61,774 bases of DNA. It comes from Saccoglossus kowalevskii (taxonomy: Eukaryota > Hemichordata > Enteropneusta > Harrimaniidae). Positions within the stretch are counted from its first letter, which is position 1. Each line of letters starts with the position of its first letter. The stretch covers positions 1 through 61,774 of the forward strand of contig NW_003153251.1 of the NCBI RefSeq assembly GCF_000003605.2. Reading direction: 5' to 3'. This document shows positions 23,721 to 35,009 of the stretch, piece after piece. The position numbers were made by a program, and so were the translations under genes. Below the pieces are notes generated by a model. The model saw nothing but the letters and a program-made list of their open reading frames with translations. It searched no databases and was not told where the DNA came from.

Positions 23721-24129
23721 AAGTATGCTGTATATTATTTGCAAAAGTAACGCTGCATCACCAGCATTGCATAACACAGTACACAACGATACGCAAGTTA
23801 CACAATGACGTCACAAACAGATTAAATACGTAAATAACGAGTTAATGACTGGAGTCTGCATAAATATTTTGTGCTGTGAAAAAATATTCCACATACCACG
23901 TCCTACAAAGAAGTATGCTGTATATTCTTTTCAAAGGTAACGCTGCACCACCAGTAATGAATTACACAGTACACTACGATGCGTACGTTATACAATGACA
24001 ATATTTGTATGCACTAATATTGAGATGACACTGCAGTGTTTGCTTGCACCAGTACTGAGCAAATCTGCTATGGTGTCAGTGAAATGTGATCGGCGCATGT
24101 GAGATGATATCGAATAAACCAAGTATATC

Positions 24130-24770
24130 TCGTCGTTAGTGAGGTTCATTTCTATTTGGCACCAAACCCTGCCAGGAAAGAGTTGTCAGAACGCAATGCA
24201 TTCAACAGTGGATGGCGATTAGTTACATTTTCGAGCTCTCTCACTTTGTAGAGGGTCAGCAAGGGTTATTTTCGTAAGCTGTAATCAATTGTTTTTATTT
24301 TCGTAATAATGTAATTTAAATAAATAAAAAACGTAAATTCGTAGACATGGGCAAGGTGTAAAATGTAATCAGCTATTTTATTCGTCCGTAATTTGTACAA
24401 AGATATTATTTTTTTGTAAGCGTATAAAGCATTTCCAAAATTAAATGTCGTAATTCGTACGCAATTTCCAATTTTGATTCTTAAATACAAATTATTAGAA
24501 ATATTATAAAAATGTAATTAGAAATTTGCCTTATCTGTAAAGTGTAAAAACCTATTTTTTACTGTAATTTTAATTTCTGTAAAACGTAAAATGCCGTTTT
24601 TATTCACTGTAGCGTGTACCAGCTACCCTCTTGCTCCCCCCTGTTTGTAGCATACTGTGTCAAGAAAGTGTGCCAGCAAGCGACAATTCCTGCAAAAATG
24701 TAAACATCGAATTTGACACAAGAGGGCGCCGACAGAAAAAAAGGCAACACGGCCTGCCATTTCATTCGTC
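24130..24770 (+). repeat. Flanking direct repeat R2, interrupted by a MITE
   Basis: Partner of R1 (19285-19500). The homology is split at TTTGTA by the 393-bp element 24251-24643 and resumes at 24644 with TTTGTAGCATA. Confidence 0.8.
24251..24643. mobile_element. MITE with GAGGG..CAAGGG ends, copy 2 (393 bp), with preserved empty site
   Basis: Begins GAGGGTCAGCAAGGGTTATT and ends AGCTACCCTCTTGCTCCCCC CCTG (split for length), that is, the family of 19678-20134 in opposite orientation. TTTGTA is duplicated on both sides (24245-24250 and 24644-24649) and present once in the paralogous empty site at 19389-19394. This directly demonstrates a 6-bp target-site duplication. Interior: diverged repeats of a TGTAAT/CGTAAA type. 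Confidence 0.9.
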
Positions 24771-26636
24771 AGCTCCTGAGAGCGAGGTTATGTGTAGTTA
24801 TGCTGGCGATCGCCGCTGTGTCTGCGGATGTAATATGGGAGATTGCATGATGGGAGTGAAAAGTCTTTTGATCAGTAAAATAATTTTAGGAAAGTGAAAA
24901 CTAGAATGACTGTGAAATAAATATTGGTTTTAAATATTAAATATCATAGAATCTGGATGTAATAATGAAAAGAAATTGAACTGGTATAAAAGGGCAGTAA
25001 ACGTAGCCAGAATGCAAGGTTTGAATCCGGGGGTCAATATACGTCACAATACATCAATCAAGGCGGTTGCAAAGTGTCAACAACTATGTATGCGGTAAAA
25101 CACTTGATTTGCAGTTTGCGTGAATGGCCGGGGGGAAAAATCATGCAAATTCTGTGCTTCAGTAACAGTATTTGCTGCTTTATTGTGCAATGGAAATTAA
25201 TACAAGAAATGCTGCCAAAAGTCCTTTTAGTAAACAGAACAATTTTGGGACGTTTATCTTGAGAATTTGAAAAGACGAAAATCTTTTGGGACAGTCGTTG
25301 TGAGACAATAGACATGTTTCTTCAGAGTATCAAAGATATTTTGATTATTTGAAGATGGAAACTGCTGCTTTATGGAAGTTCAATGTCATCGGACACAGTA
25401 ATGACGTTTCCAGAGAGGTGATCGACATGACTCCAGACTTTTCATTCGGGTTTATACAAGACTTACATGTTATTCTCAGGAAGGTTTAATGTCTTGTTTG
25501 TATTGCCATGTTCTCTTGGAATTGTTAAATCTTGGTATCATTCCCAACTGTCACCAAACTGTACGTTTTGATGACTCGTATGCAATTGTAAGATTATATT
25601 TCAGGTATACTCGAAGTGAATAACAGCATTGAGCCTTTTATAGATTTCATGGTTTTGTTATAAGCAAGTCTCAGAAGTATTGGGGCAGCCAATTTGCAAA
25701 CTCGCTAGCAAATTAGCTGACTGCTTAGGTTTTGACTAAACAGTTGACTTTCGAATCTCGTAGGTGCCGACTTGTGGTCGCGTCTACTCTGGGCGAGTCT
25801 ATATTGCTTTAGGTGACATAGAATGTTTTTACTTGGCCTGGTACTTGTCTGAGTTCATCTGGATGATTTGCTTTTTTATGAGAGGCGTGATAATGTAAAA
25901 GTAGTACGAGTAATTTCTAATTTATATGGAGTAGCCATCTTAAACATGGCTTGAATCAAAATAAAGAGACAAGTTTAGAAACAGTTTCCTACAAATCAGG
26001 GAGAACATTTTCACATCCAAACAATCAGTTGGGGGTAATACTGAGTCAAAACCCAAACAGTTAACCAATTTGCTAGCGGGTTTGCAAATTGGCTTCCCCA
26101 ATACTTCTGGGTATTGTAATAATCTTCTGGAAACTGTACAGCAAATCACATATTTTCATTATTAATTGTTCATAGTTTTTCTAATTATTATTCATAGTAA
26201 TAAATAAAACAGTTTTCCCTTCTGAAATCATTCCCAGTTATTATGATTGTGTACATGACAGTTTTCCAATAAGACATGTGTGAGTATGTTTCATGGATTA
26301 GTATGCCATTTTTTTTCTTCAATTCCAACTATATCTCTGGGAATATCACTTGCTATTTATCATCCATATTTCGATATCCCACAACGTGTCGACTGCGTGT
26401 CTGGTAATTCTAACTAACTGCTATTTCGCAAAATTTAACCAAGCTTGCTTCTATCAGTCATTTAAGTCAACTCCCAGATTTTCCGTCACAGTGAAGGTTA
26501 ATTCAGATATACTGTAAATTACACAGAGGTAACACTACAATACATTTCCCTTTACATTCCCTTGCGCAACAATATTTGTGCTGAGGCAGTGATGGTTCAC
26601 ATCCATCACCAGTTCTCTTGTATACATATACATATA
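24770..26636. other. Spacer between duplicated units
   Basis: No gene recognised. Apart from the inverted-repeat element at 25672-26109, the stretch is AT-rich single-copy sequence with short frames lacking domains. Confidence 0.6.
25672..26109. mobile_element. Foldback/MITE element, 438 bp, about 67-bp TIRs
   Basis: CAGAAGTATTGGGGCAGCCA then ATTTGCAAACTCGCTAGC at 25672 onward is matched by its inverse at 26043-26109 with roughly 85-90 percent identity. No coding capacity; no clear target duplication seen. Confidence 0.75.
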
Positions 26637-26926
26637 CAACTACAGACGGTAGAATGACAGGGACAATCAACTACAGTATTTTTTTGTTAGACTGTAGCTT
26701 CCAATCTAATTAACAAATAAACAACTTTAATCCTGAATCTGTTTATTACTAGGTGATTTGTGGTTCAACGACACATGTAGGTCACTGTATTACGTATATG
26801 TATCAGGTACGATTTTTACAGGTCATTAGCCCCTCTTTTTTAAAAATGTAGTTCCATATCCCACGTACGATTTGACACACATGCGGCGACGAGGCTGCCG
26901 AAAAATTTCGTTCTCAGGCGTTTACT

Positions 26927-27010
26927 ATGAGCGTCTGTAAGGCCGATGACTTTTACTGGAACCGTGGCCCCCAACGGTCGTTAACGGACAGTAAACGTAA
27001 AAGTATGTGA
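26927..27010 (+). other. Possible 27-codon micro-ORF (unit B)
   Basis: Encodes the same peptide as 20324-20407. See that entry; independent support for translation is absent. Confidence 0.2.
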
Positions 27011-27129
27011 AGGTATACGGAATTATTTCTGTAAGAACAACAACATCCATATCAACAACAATAATACATTGTATTATAATTTATTGTACCAATTTACTGA
27101 CTTGACATAAATTAATAGTAGCGTCCATA

Positions 27130-27294
27130 TTAAAGTAGGAGGGTCGTCACCAGCGCTCGCGCGGGAATTGAGTCCCGGGCGATGATAACAACACAGGCTA
27201 AAAACGCAAAGGCTCATGGGTAGACGCTTGTTTGTAAACAATGACACGCTATGGCCATCTGACGCATGCGCAGGTGACGACTCCCCCGATTTAA
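27130..27294. mobile_element. TTAA MITE (subfamily 1) in unit B, 165 bp
   Basis: Orthologous in position to 20527-20691, with TTAA at both ends and the same 22-bp inverted ends. A handful of substitutions separate the two copies. Confidence 0.85.
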
Positions 27295-27483
27295 GTTAAC
27301 ATTAAAAAGTGAGCTACACAATCAGATATACCTTTGGAACTAGTCACACACAGTATAGCCTAGGATACTGAATACAACCTCCACAGCAATTATTGGCATA
27401 TTCATTTTACCATATTGCTATACTGATTTAAATTAAAATCAGTGGCTACTTATCGATAAATATTCAACTTCCTATTTATTGTT

Positions 27484-28572
27484 TTATTTGGGTTTCTCAA
27501 GAAGATTTGTTTCTTCGCCAACTCTGTGCTTCATTTCAAAGCACGTGATCAAAAATACAATAATGGAACTGAGAATTATAAGAGCAGCTCCGATTATTTC
27601 TAAATCAACTATCTGTTTATGGAATACAATGACGTCAGCTGCAAAGCCAGTAACAATACTGATGTTAAATAAAATTGTGGTTTTACCCGCACTCTGCAAC
27701 TGTAACGATCGGTTGAACGAGTACAAGAAAGCGACAAAAAATGCTACCACTCCTACTAGATATGCAATTGCGATAGGACATTCAGGTATCAACGTATATA
27801 TCCGATCATTACTTGTAGGGTACACTAATATCAACATAATTATAGTACCACATAACCCATTATAGAATACAACAACTATAAGTGACAGACCATGAGACAT
27901 TGCTCTGGAACAAACTGCGCCAATCGCGAGGAGGATCCCTGCTAAAAAGGCGTACACATATCCGAGAGGAGGCGCGTTTGTATTAGTGTCAAAGATAAAA
28001 TTGGGGTGAGATATTAATACAATTCCAATTACATTTGTCACTACAGAAACACAGTCGTGGAATTTAAACGTCTCCTGTATGAATATACAGGCGAAAAGTG
28101 GTGTGAATATTGGTGTTGTTCCTGATGCTATTGAAGACGCATCTCCCACTCCAATATTACTCATACCATAGTAAAAGAATAGTGACCCCGCATTCTCACA
28201 AATGCTTTTAGCTATGTTCAACAGTGTGTCCTGTCGTCTTAGTGACACAATGTTGATTGTCTTGTAGACAAGCAATGGAATAGTTATTGCCATCATCATC
28301 AGTGATTTGACAAGTATAACCTGTGATGGTGAATAACCAATCTTGATGCACATCAGGGCGAATGCATCATAGATTGCTATACTTGCACCTGACAGTAATC
28401 CCATTGTAATTCCTAAGAAGGCTTTCCAGTAGTAGTGTTCTTTATCCATTGATTGACTCTCATTGATTGGTAAATCATCTTTTTTGTCAGTAATGGTATG
28501 TAGTTCAAATACATTGGACACACGAATTAAGTCTTCCGTGATCAGTTGGTCTTTATTGCAATTTGGTTCCAT
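27484..28572 (-). CDS. SLC35G-like EamA-family membrane transporter, copy B
   Basis: 362 residues, about 94-95 percent identical to copy A by direct comparison, with the same ten-helix, double-EamA layout. Substitutions are mostly conservative and concentrated in or near membrane helices (for example Leu to Ile and Leu to Met in helix 1, Ile to Asn at 127, Ala to Ser at 149, His to Gln at 320). There are no frameshifts or stops, so both copies look functional. The reading frame ends in PK followed by TAA embedded in AATAAA, as in A and C. It is divergently oriented from copy C, with about 6.4 kb between the two start codons. Confidence 0.9.
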   Translation of the reverse strand: MEPNCNKDQLITEDLIRVSNVFELHTITDKKDDLPINESQSMDKEHYYWKAFLGITMGLLSGASIAIYDAFALMCIKIGYSPSQVILVKSLMMMAITIPLLVYKTINIVSLRRQDTLLNIAKSICENAGSLFFYYGMSNIGVGDASSIASGTTPIFTPLFACIFIQETFKFHDCVSVVTNVIGIVLISHPNFIFDTNTNAPPLGYVYAFLAGILLAIGAVCSRAMSHGLSLIVVVFYNGLCGTIIMLILVYPTSNDRIYTLIPECPIAIAYLVGVVAFFVAFLYSFNRSLQLQSAGKTTILFNISIVTGFAADVIVFHKQIVDLEIIGAALIILSSIIVFLITCFEMKHRVGEETNLLEKPK

Positions 28573-29760
28573 GTTGTCAGTGTTTACACACCGTGATCTG
28601 TAATTTGATAAATTAATTTTAAATTGCTGTCACAGAATTAAAATGGAGTTTTGAAATTATGTGAAGGAGTATAACATAATCGTAACACTATAATATTAGT
28701 TGTTTATTTACCATTGGTCATTTTAGTCTAGTCGGAAATTTGTTTTGCCAACTGAGTTAAAGTTTAAAAATCAACGTATTTGAAGTACTCAGATGAGTTG
28801 TAGGATTTTGTATAATGAAACAGTGGTACTTACAACACTGTAGATGTTTGAAAAAAATTTTGCCAAAGCATTTTGTATCCAGCATAAATCTTAGATTTGG
28901 GATGAAACTGAGCAAATTTTCGACTCAGCACAAGTGGACAGTATTTCCACGATCTGGGGTGACATTTAGTGAAAATATGAACACCAACATTACAGCCCGA
29001 TGGTGGATTGAACTAGCAATGCCCTTGTGTAATCTGCACAGATTCAACGATATAGATAAATTGTGCTTCAGCGCTTAATTGCTTAAATAATAAATATTGC
29101 AAAACCATTTATTTTTACTGACATTTAAATACACTATTTTGATGTTTTGAACATGCGCACTGTGTTTTAGTTCACAAGTGAAATGATGACTTCGATTGTT
29201 ATTTAACGGATTTTACTTAGTAATGAAAATAACGAAATTAAAATGTGAATAATTAATGCATTTACAGTAAAATGTAATTGATCTGACATCTAGAGGTTGT
29301 TTGTCGTGACTTTGCGATTGTCTTCACATTTAAATTGGTGAATTGGATTGTTTGTTGTTATAGATTGTTTAATAACTGTTTGATACTTAATACTGTAGAG
29401 CAAATCAGATTATGATCGTTCTTAAGCAAAAATACTAAAAATTAAATGTCCTCTTCCACGTTTCTTCTTTAATACATTTCATATTTTCTGTAATTTTTCT
29501 TGATTTCTCTCGCATATCATTTTCAACCAATGTGAGTATTAATGTAACCCATATTTAATTCTCTGCAGCAGAAAACCTTCCAATTCCGTATGTACATGTC
29601 AGTTTAATCCTTTGGTACAAAAATAAACCTTGTCGAAAAACATGGTTGTCATATTTTACTGCAATATAGCAAATGATCATTTTCCTCACCTGTTTTGTTG
29701 ATATTCCCTTTATGGTTCCCAAATCAGGCGCTGATGAGTAATTGGTTTATGATAGTGTGA
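28573..29760 (-). promoter_or_regulatory. Copy B 5' region: untranslated exon 1 and 1092-bp intron
   Basis: Minus-strand donor AAAACAG|GTGAGG (intron start 29689) and acceptor AAATTACAG|ATCACGG (intron end 28598) match those of copies A and C. The intron differs from A's by small indels only. Confidence 0.6.
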
Positions 29761-30227
29761 TGTGAAAAATGATTCCACATACCACGTCCTACAAAGAAGT
29801 ATGCTGTATATTCTTTGCAAAGGTAACGCTGCACCACCAGCAATGAATTACACAGTACACTACGATGCGTACGTTATACAATGACGTCACAAACAGAGGA
29901 AATACGTAAATAACGAGTTAATAACTAGAGTCTGCATACATTTTGTTTGTATTTCATATATGATTGAATAATATAATCGGGGCATTTTGTTTCTTACTGA
30001 TATAGTGTATTATAAGCCATTTTAATATATAACCTGTAAAGTAAAAGTTGCTATCATCATTTATATTTAACATCAACTTTTCATGTACTAGTAATTATAA
30101 TATTTGTATGCACTAATATTGCGATGACACTGCAGTGTTTGCTTTAACCAGTACTGAACAAATCTGCTATGGTGTAAGTGAGATGTGGTCGGCGCACGTG
30201 AGATGATATCGATTTCTTTAATACATT

Positions 30228-30575
30228 CCTAAGGCCTCAAACCTTAACCCTGAGCCTTTCAGTGTCGCCCCCCAATTTAGTTATGTACGCTCCCCTTGGG
30301 AAAATATATATGTATAGAGTAGCATATACAAATAAATGGGGTTGGAGGAGTGGAGGGTAGATTAAGAGAACTAAACGTTTACTGTAAAATATATCATATT
30401 GATTTACCTTCTGAGAATTTATAAATATTTATTAAAACTGGTCGGATGATAGCATTGACTGTTTTGATTTAATCCGGTACAAGGACACCCCATTTTTATA
30501 TACGTTTATCCAATACAGTGCATTATGAGATTGAGCAGATATTTTCAGTAATATATTTACATACATACACTGAAA
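30228..30575. repeat. Inverted-duplication arm, left
   Basis: This stretch is found inverted at 32808-33180: shared blocks include AGCATATACAAATAAATG, GGTCGGATGATAGCAT, ACAGTGCATT and AGTAATATATT. With the flanking promoter and gene of B it forms the left arm of a head-to-head inverted duplication with copy C. Confidence 0.8.
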
Positions 30576-30744
30576 CAATTCAATTTAGGCAAGGTAAAGT
30601 TCTCTGATACTGGAACATTTGCATTCGCATTAATTTCGCAAATCGACAGTGAACTCTAATGAGATGATTCTTATGACTTTTAATTAATCTTTTTCTATAC
30701 CCTCATAGGCAAAGATTTGATTGTAAAACCAAAGAAGCCATTTT

Positions 30745-30775
30745 TGTGTATGTGTATGTGTATGTGTATGTGTAC
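30745..30775. repeat. (GTGTAT)n microsatellite
   Basis: About five tandem copies of a six-base unit in the spacer of the inverted duplication. Confidence 0.9.
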
Positions 30776-31089
30776 TAATGTTGCAAGGACAAAATACAGT
30801 CCCTTCGAAGACATACAACTTCCGAAGACATACAGACCTTCAGAGGATTTTTTTCATAGTCCTTGGAAAACATAATTTATATAAATAGTTAATTCTATTA
30901 TTAATACGTTTTGCGTGGCTTAGGTTTAGGAAAAGGGGGAAGGTATGGTACAGTTTATATTAACATTAATATATTTTTACCATACCCACCCTCGTTACTG
31001 ACATTAAACCTAAGCTTCAAAGGGTGTTCAACTTTTATTTAATTAAACTTGAATTAAAACGCAATTCTATGTTGTATTGCACTGAATTG

Positions 31090-32373
31090 AATTCAACTTT
31101 ATTAAAAATTAATATATGTATGTGTATGCAACGGTATTTGTATGCTAATTTAAAACACTCAAGTTTCTCATTCACGGATTATTTTCCCAGGCAAGTACAT
31201 GACCTGAATTATGACAAGCAGCTATTTATCACACATCTTAACAAATCTGCCGTTGACGTTCCAGCATTTGATCATGACATTCTTAAGACTTGGTTCTCTC
31301 TCACAACATTAAGAAAGGACAAACTTTCCATGTTTGTGGAGGTGTGCGCAGAACCATTGTTTAATAACCCACTGGTCTTGCATCCAATTCAAAACACACC
31401 ACTTAATTTTTTACCAAAGTAGTTGACCTGATAGGTTACAGTTTGTAAAAATTGGCTGCAAGTTGATGATCTACAGTACCCGTATAAGCAAAGACGCATA
31501 GTATTTGGTAGGGTTCTTGACGTAACACACCGAGCCATACCAACTGAATGGAAACATATTATTGCCATCACAATACAAGTGAAGTACAAATACCTGACAA
31601 TAACTACTCACTTGAGCTAATCTTTATTAATGAAGGCAATGTCATTCTCTTAAATTGCCTGCTGTATAAGGAGCGAATATATACATTTCTTCCATCAACA
31701 GAAAATCTGCCTAAAGCAACCACACACAAAAATAATGTCTGCAAAGATGTTTTAACTCACAACCCTGCCGACAAACCTATTTTCACAGATTGCCACCTTC
31801 TCCCCCCAAAATAACGGCGATCTACAGTGGGGACTCTTGCACGCTGCATTTCCTACGTGTAGTTGTTTATTTAAATCTCAAATACGTACGTCAGATGAAT
31901 TTCTTGTCTGTAACGACCACGATGATTTAGTGCACATCTTTGTTGAATGTCAGGGACTGACTTCTGATCTTGAAAAATTCAATATAATAACTCTGCAGCT
32001 ACTCAACATGGACACCATTTCATTGTCATGGTATATTCTTGGTTCACTGCGAAAGAAAACTACCAACCCAACTCATCGATTGCTGTGTTACCTGATAATG
32101 CCTCTGAAATGTGCTATTCATGCAACCCATTTCAACCAAATCAAGGGCATATCGCAAACCAAAGTCTTACAGTGTTTTAAAGCCCGTATACGTTTCAGGC
32201 TATCCAATGAGTGTGAATACCATCTCGTCACGCACACAATGAGTACTTTCACGTCACAATTTTGCATCAAAGACGCCTTAGCCACTGGTAACCAAGACGT
32301 ATCTAGAATATATAGACCTGACGTGACGTATCCAAACCCCGTTGCAACCAATGGTATCTCCACGGACAAATGA
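31090..32373 (+). mobile_element. LINE (non-LTR retrotransposon) 3' fragment, frameshifted
   Basis: Three pieces in different frames form the C-terminal part of a LINE ORF2 after the reverse transcriptase. They are EVCAEPLFNNPLV (about 31340-31380), a stretch with RRIVFGRVLDVTHRAIPTEW (about 31490-31550), and WGLLHAAFPT followed by VCNDHDDLVHIFVECQGL (about 31828-31965). The last matches the zinc-binding zf-RVT-like domain (C..H..HIFVEC pattern) of many animal LINEs. The reverse transcriptase and endonuclease are absent, as expected for a 5'-truncated insertion. Stops and frameshifts make it inactive. It occupies the centre of the inverted duplication between copies B and C. Confidence 0.75.
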
Positions 32374-32807
32374 ATTATGAATACAACCTCGGACTGTATT
32401 GTCGACGTCGCTCATCAATAATTGAACATGTAACGTGATTCGCGACCATCGATATATGCTTTTGAGTTTCGTAATGTATTATGTATGTATATTGACATTG
32501 CACAGTTTGTATCCAAATTGATGTAATTTATGCAAAATATTTATTTCTTCAAACTTCACGTAAATATGTAAATTTGCAATGTAAATTACTTTTAAATGCA
32601 TAACAAAAAACAGAAATGTGTATGTGTATATATAAATCTGCCATCCGTCACCAGAGTTCCAGATAAATTGATATATATCTGTAATTTATGCAGATCAGAG
32701 AATCAGAGAGTTTGTTTGACCTTCGACCTCGAAATATGCGCTATGGTAAATACACCCCAGCTGCCACAGAAGGAATGGTAGAATCTGTGGTAGAACACCT
32801 TTGATAA

Positions 32808-33180
32808 ACACTTTCTTTTCAGTATACGTACGTGAATATATTACTAAAAAAACGTATGTTCAATCCCAAAATGCACTGCACTGGAAAAACGTATAAATAA
32901 ATGTATACGCTTGCACCGGATTATAAAAAACAAATATGCTATCATCCGATCCGTCTTTATAACTATTTATAAATAGTGAGAGGGTACATCAATATTATGA
33001 TATCTTTTACACTAAACGTCTAGGATAGGAAATATACCCCTCCTCTAATCAACTCTCATTTATTTGTATATGCTTCTCGAAATATCATCCCAAGAGAAGC
33101 GTACACAATTAAATGGGGAGACAGAAGAGGGCACCGGAAAGGTTAGGGCTAGGGGTTGAGAGCCTAAGAAACTATTTATA
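32808..33180. repeat. Inverted-duplication arm, right
   Basis: Inverse of 30228-30575 at moderate identity, with indels. It continues outward into the upstream region of copy C, which is itself homologous in inverse to the upstream region of copies A and B. Confidence 0.8.
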
Positions 33181-33289
33181 TAAATCGAAATCACCTCACA
33201 TGCGACGAGCACATAGCACTGACACCATAGAAGCTTTGTTCAATACAAGGAAAAAAACATCAAGTAAAAAAACATGCTATTTCAATAAT

Positions 33290-33560
33290 CTGGCAATTAT
33301 AAATATTATTATACATCTGTCACCGTAACGCCATAAGTTACCGGGTGCTGTAATTTTGCAATATTGCACTGAGTATTTCCACCCTACCATATTAGGAATT
33401 CCAAATATGGAACGATTACGCGCGCGTAAGCATTCTAAAAACAAAACATGGCTGCCCCAGGGTTTGACCGTGACTCTACATAAAGAAGTTCGCTGATTCT
33501 GTTCTCAAACGTTTTGGAGTTTAGCATTCCCATGGTGTATCCTTGGAAAGAAAAAAATAA
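33290..33560 (+). repeat. Dispersed repeat family E, copy 1
   Basis: Shares ATTATTATACATCTGTCACC, ACCATATTAGGAAT, AAGAAGTTCGCTGATTCTG and GTATCCTTGGAAAG with 36640-36900 and 42240-42420. Non-coding; class unknown. Confidence 0.75.
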
Positions 33561-33699
33561 TAGTATCTAATTAATATGTGTGTTGATTATTTTATCACAT
33601 GAGATTTTTGTAAAGACAAACTAAACACGCTGAATTCAAACCAAACACCAAACAAACGAATCGGGAAAATTTAGAATAAAAGTAAATAATGACAAACAC

Positions 33700-34984
33700 A
33701 AAAAAGGTCAAATCGTCGTGGTGGCTTCAAAATATCGCGAAGATCATCGTCAATAGATGGCGCTATTTACAAGAAAGGTGCACTGTGTTATACATTGCTG
33801 GTGGTGCAGCGTTACCTATATACAAGGAATATACAGCATACTTCCGTATAGGACAGGAGTTCTGGAATTAATTAACGACACAATATCATCATTATAATCT
33901 TATTACTCAACAGTGTCTGATTCGGGTATCATACAGACAATATCAGCAAAACAGGTGAGGAGAAAAATGTTCATTTCCTATGTCGCAGTAAAAGATGTCA
34001 ACCATGCCTTTCGACAAGGTTTATTTTTGTACCTAAATATTATATATGACATGTACATATGGAATTGTCAGGTTTTCTGCAATGTACAAAATTGAATTCA
34101 TAATATGAATTGCAATAATCTTCACAATGGTCGTATGTGATATAAAAAGTGGCATAACATATTTGGGGTCAACTGTTATAAATAGTCACAGCCATACAAA
34201 ATCACGTTTTTTCTAACAATCCAATTCATCAATTCGAACGCGAAGACAACCACAAAGTCATGTCGAACAATCTCTAGATGTCAGATCAATTATAGTTCAC
34301 CGTGAATGCACGGATTTTAAATTCGGTATTTTTGTTGAAAAGTAAAATCCGTTGATTTTAATGTACATGAAAATAAAAAAAAAGAAGTAAGCGTTACCTT
34401 GGCAATTTTGTGAACTGAAACAGAATGAATATGCTAAAAAAATCTAAATATTGAAATATCAGTGATAATAAATTGTTTTACATTATTCAATTTATGATAA
34501 TATTAAGAATTACCGTGTGACATTTCACGTACTGTCAGTCCGCCAAACAGTTAAACTCCGAAGATCAACTTATCTGAACGCTGTTGTTCATATGCGTCTT
34601 GTGCAGCTTTCCCGACCTTCTGAGGTATACGTGAAATAGTAGAATATGAGTCACGAAACTACTGTCTACTTGCTTAATCGGAACTTTCACCTGTTCAGAT
34701 TTCATTAAAAAATCTATGATTTCCGATAATATTCAGGTACCATTGTCTTATTATGAATAATGCCACAATTCATTGCAGTAACTCAAAATCTCATTAGTTG
34801 ATTTCAACAGATAATTTATATCATACACAAATTAAAATTTGTAATACACTTTTCTGATTAAATAAAATAGTTCATCCTAAACAAAGAAATTATGTTTATT
34901 TTTTATTATTAAGACTATTTACATAATTTTCAAAATTTATTAATTATGTGATAGCGATTTAAATATTGATATATCAAATTACAG
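33700..34984 (+). promoter_or_regulatory. Copy C 5' region: untranslated exon 1 and 1030-bp intron
   Basis: Donor AAAACAG|GTGAGG (intron starts 33955) and acceptor AAATTACAG|ATCACGG (intron ends 34984) are conserved with A and B. Upstream, GGTGGTGCAGCGTTACC and ATACAGCATACTTC are the inverse of sequences near 23.74 and 29.82 kb, showing that the promoter region was duplicated with the gene. Confidence 0.6.
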
Positions 34985-35009
34985 ATCACGGAGTGCGAAC
35001 ACTGACAAC

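Larger units (their letters stand above)
19517..24113 (-). repeat. Segmental duplication unit A
   Basis: Homologous, same orientation, to 26636-30213. Homology starts near the AGGGACA..CAACYACAGTATTTT block and ends at GAGATGATATCGA in both. The unit carries transporter copy A with its first exon and intron, and a TTAA MITE. A differs from B by the 457-bp MITE at 19678 and by about 570 bases at 20738-21309 that B lacks; other parts (20285-20690, the coding exon) are about 95-98 percent identical by eye. Confidence 0.85.
26636..30213 (-). repeat. Segmental duplication unit B
   Basis: Same-orientation paralogue of 19517-24113, carrying transporter copy B, its upstream exon and intron, the TTAA MITE and the micro-ORF. 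It lacks the 457-bp MITE and the 570-bp segment of unit A. Its upstream side continues into the inverted duplication shared with copy C. Confidence 0.85.

Noticed and set aside
31024-31422. Stand-alone 132-codon gene
   Set aside because: Its C-terminal half matches the post-reverse-transcriptase region of LINEs and is continued in other frames downstream; the N-terminal half is non-coding flank.
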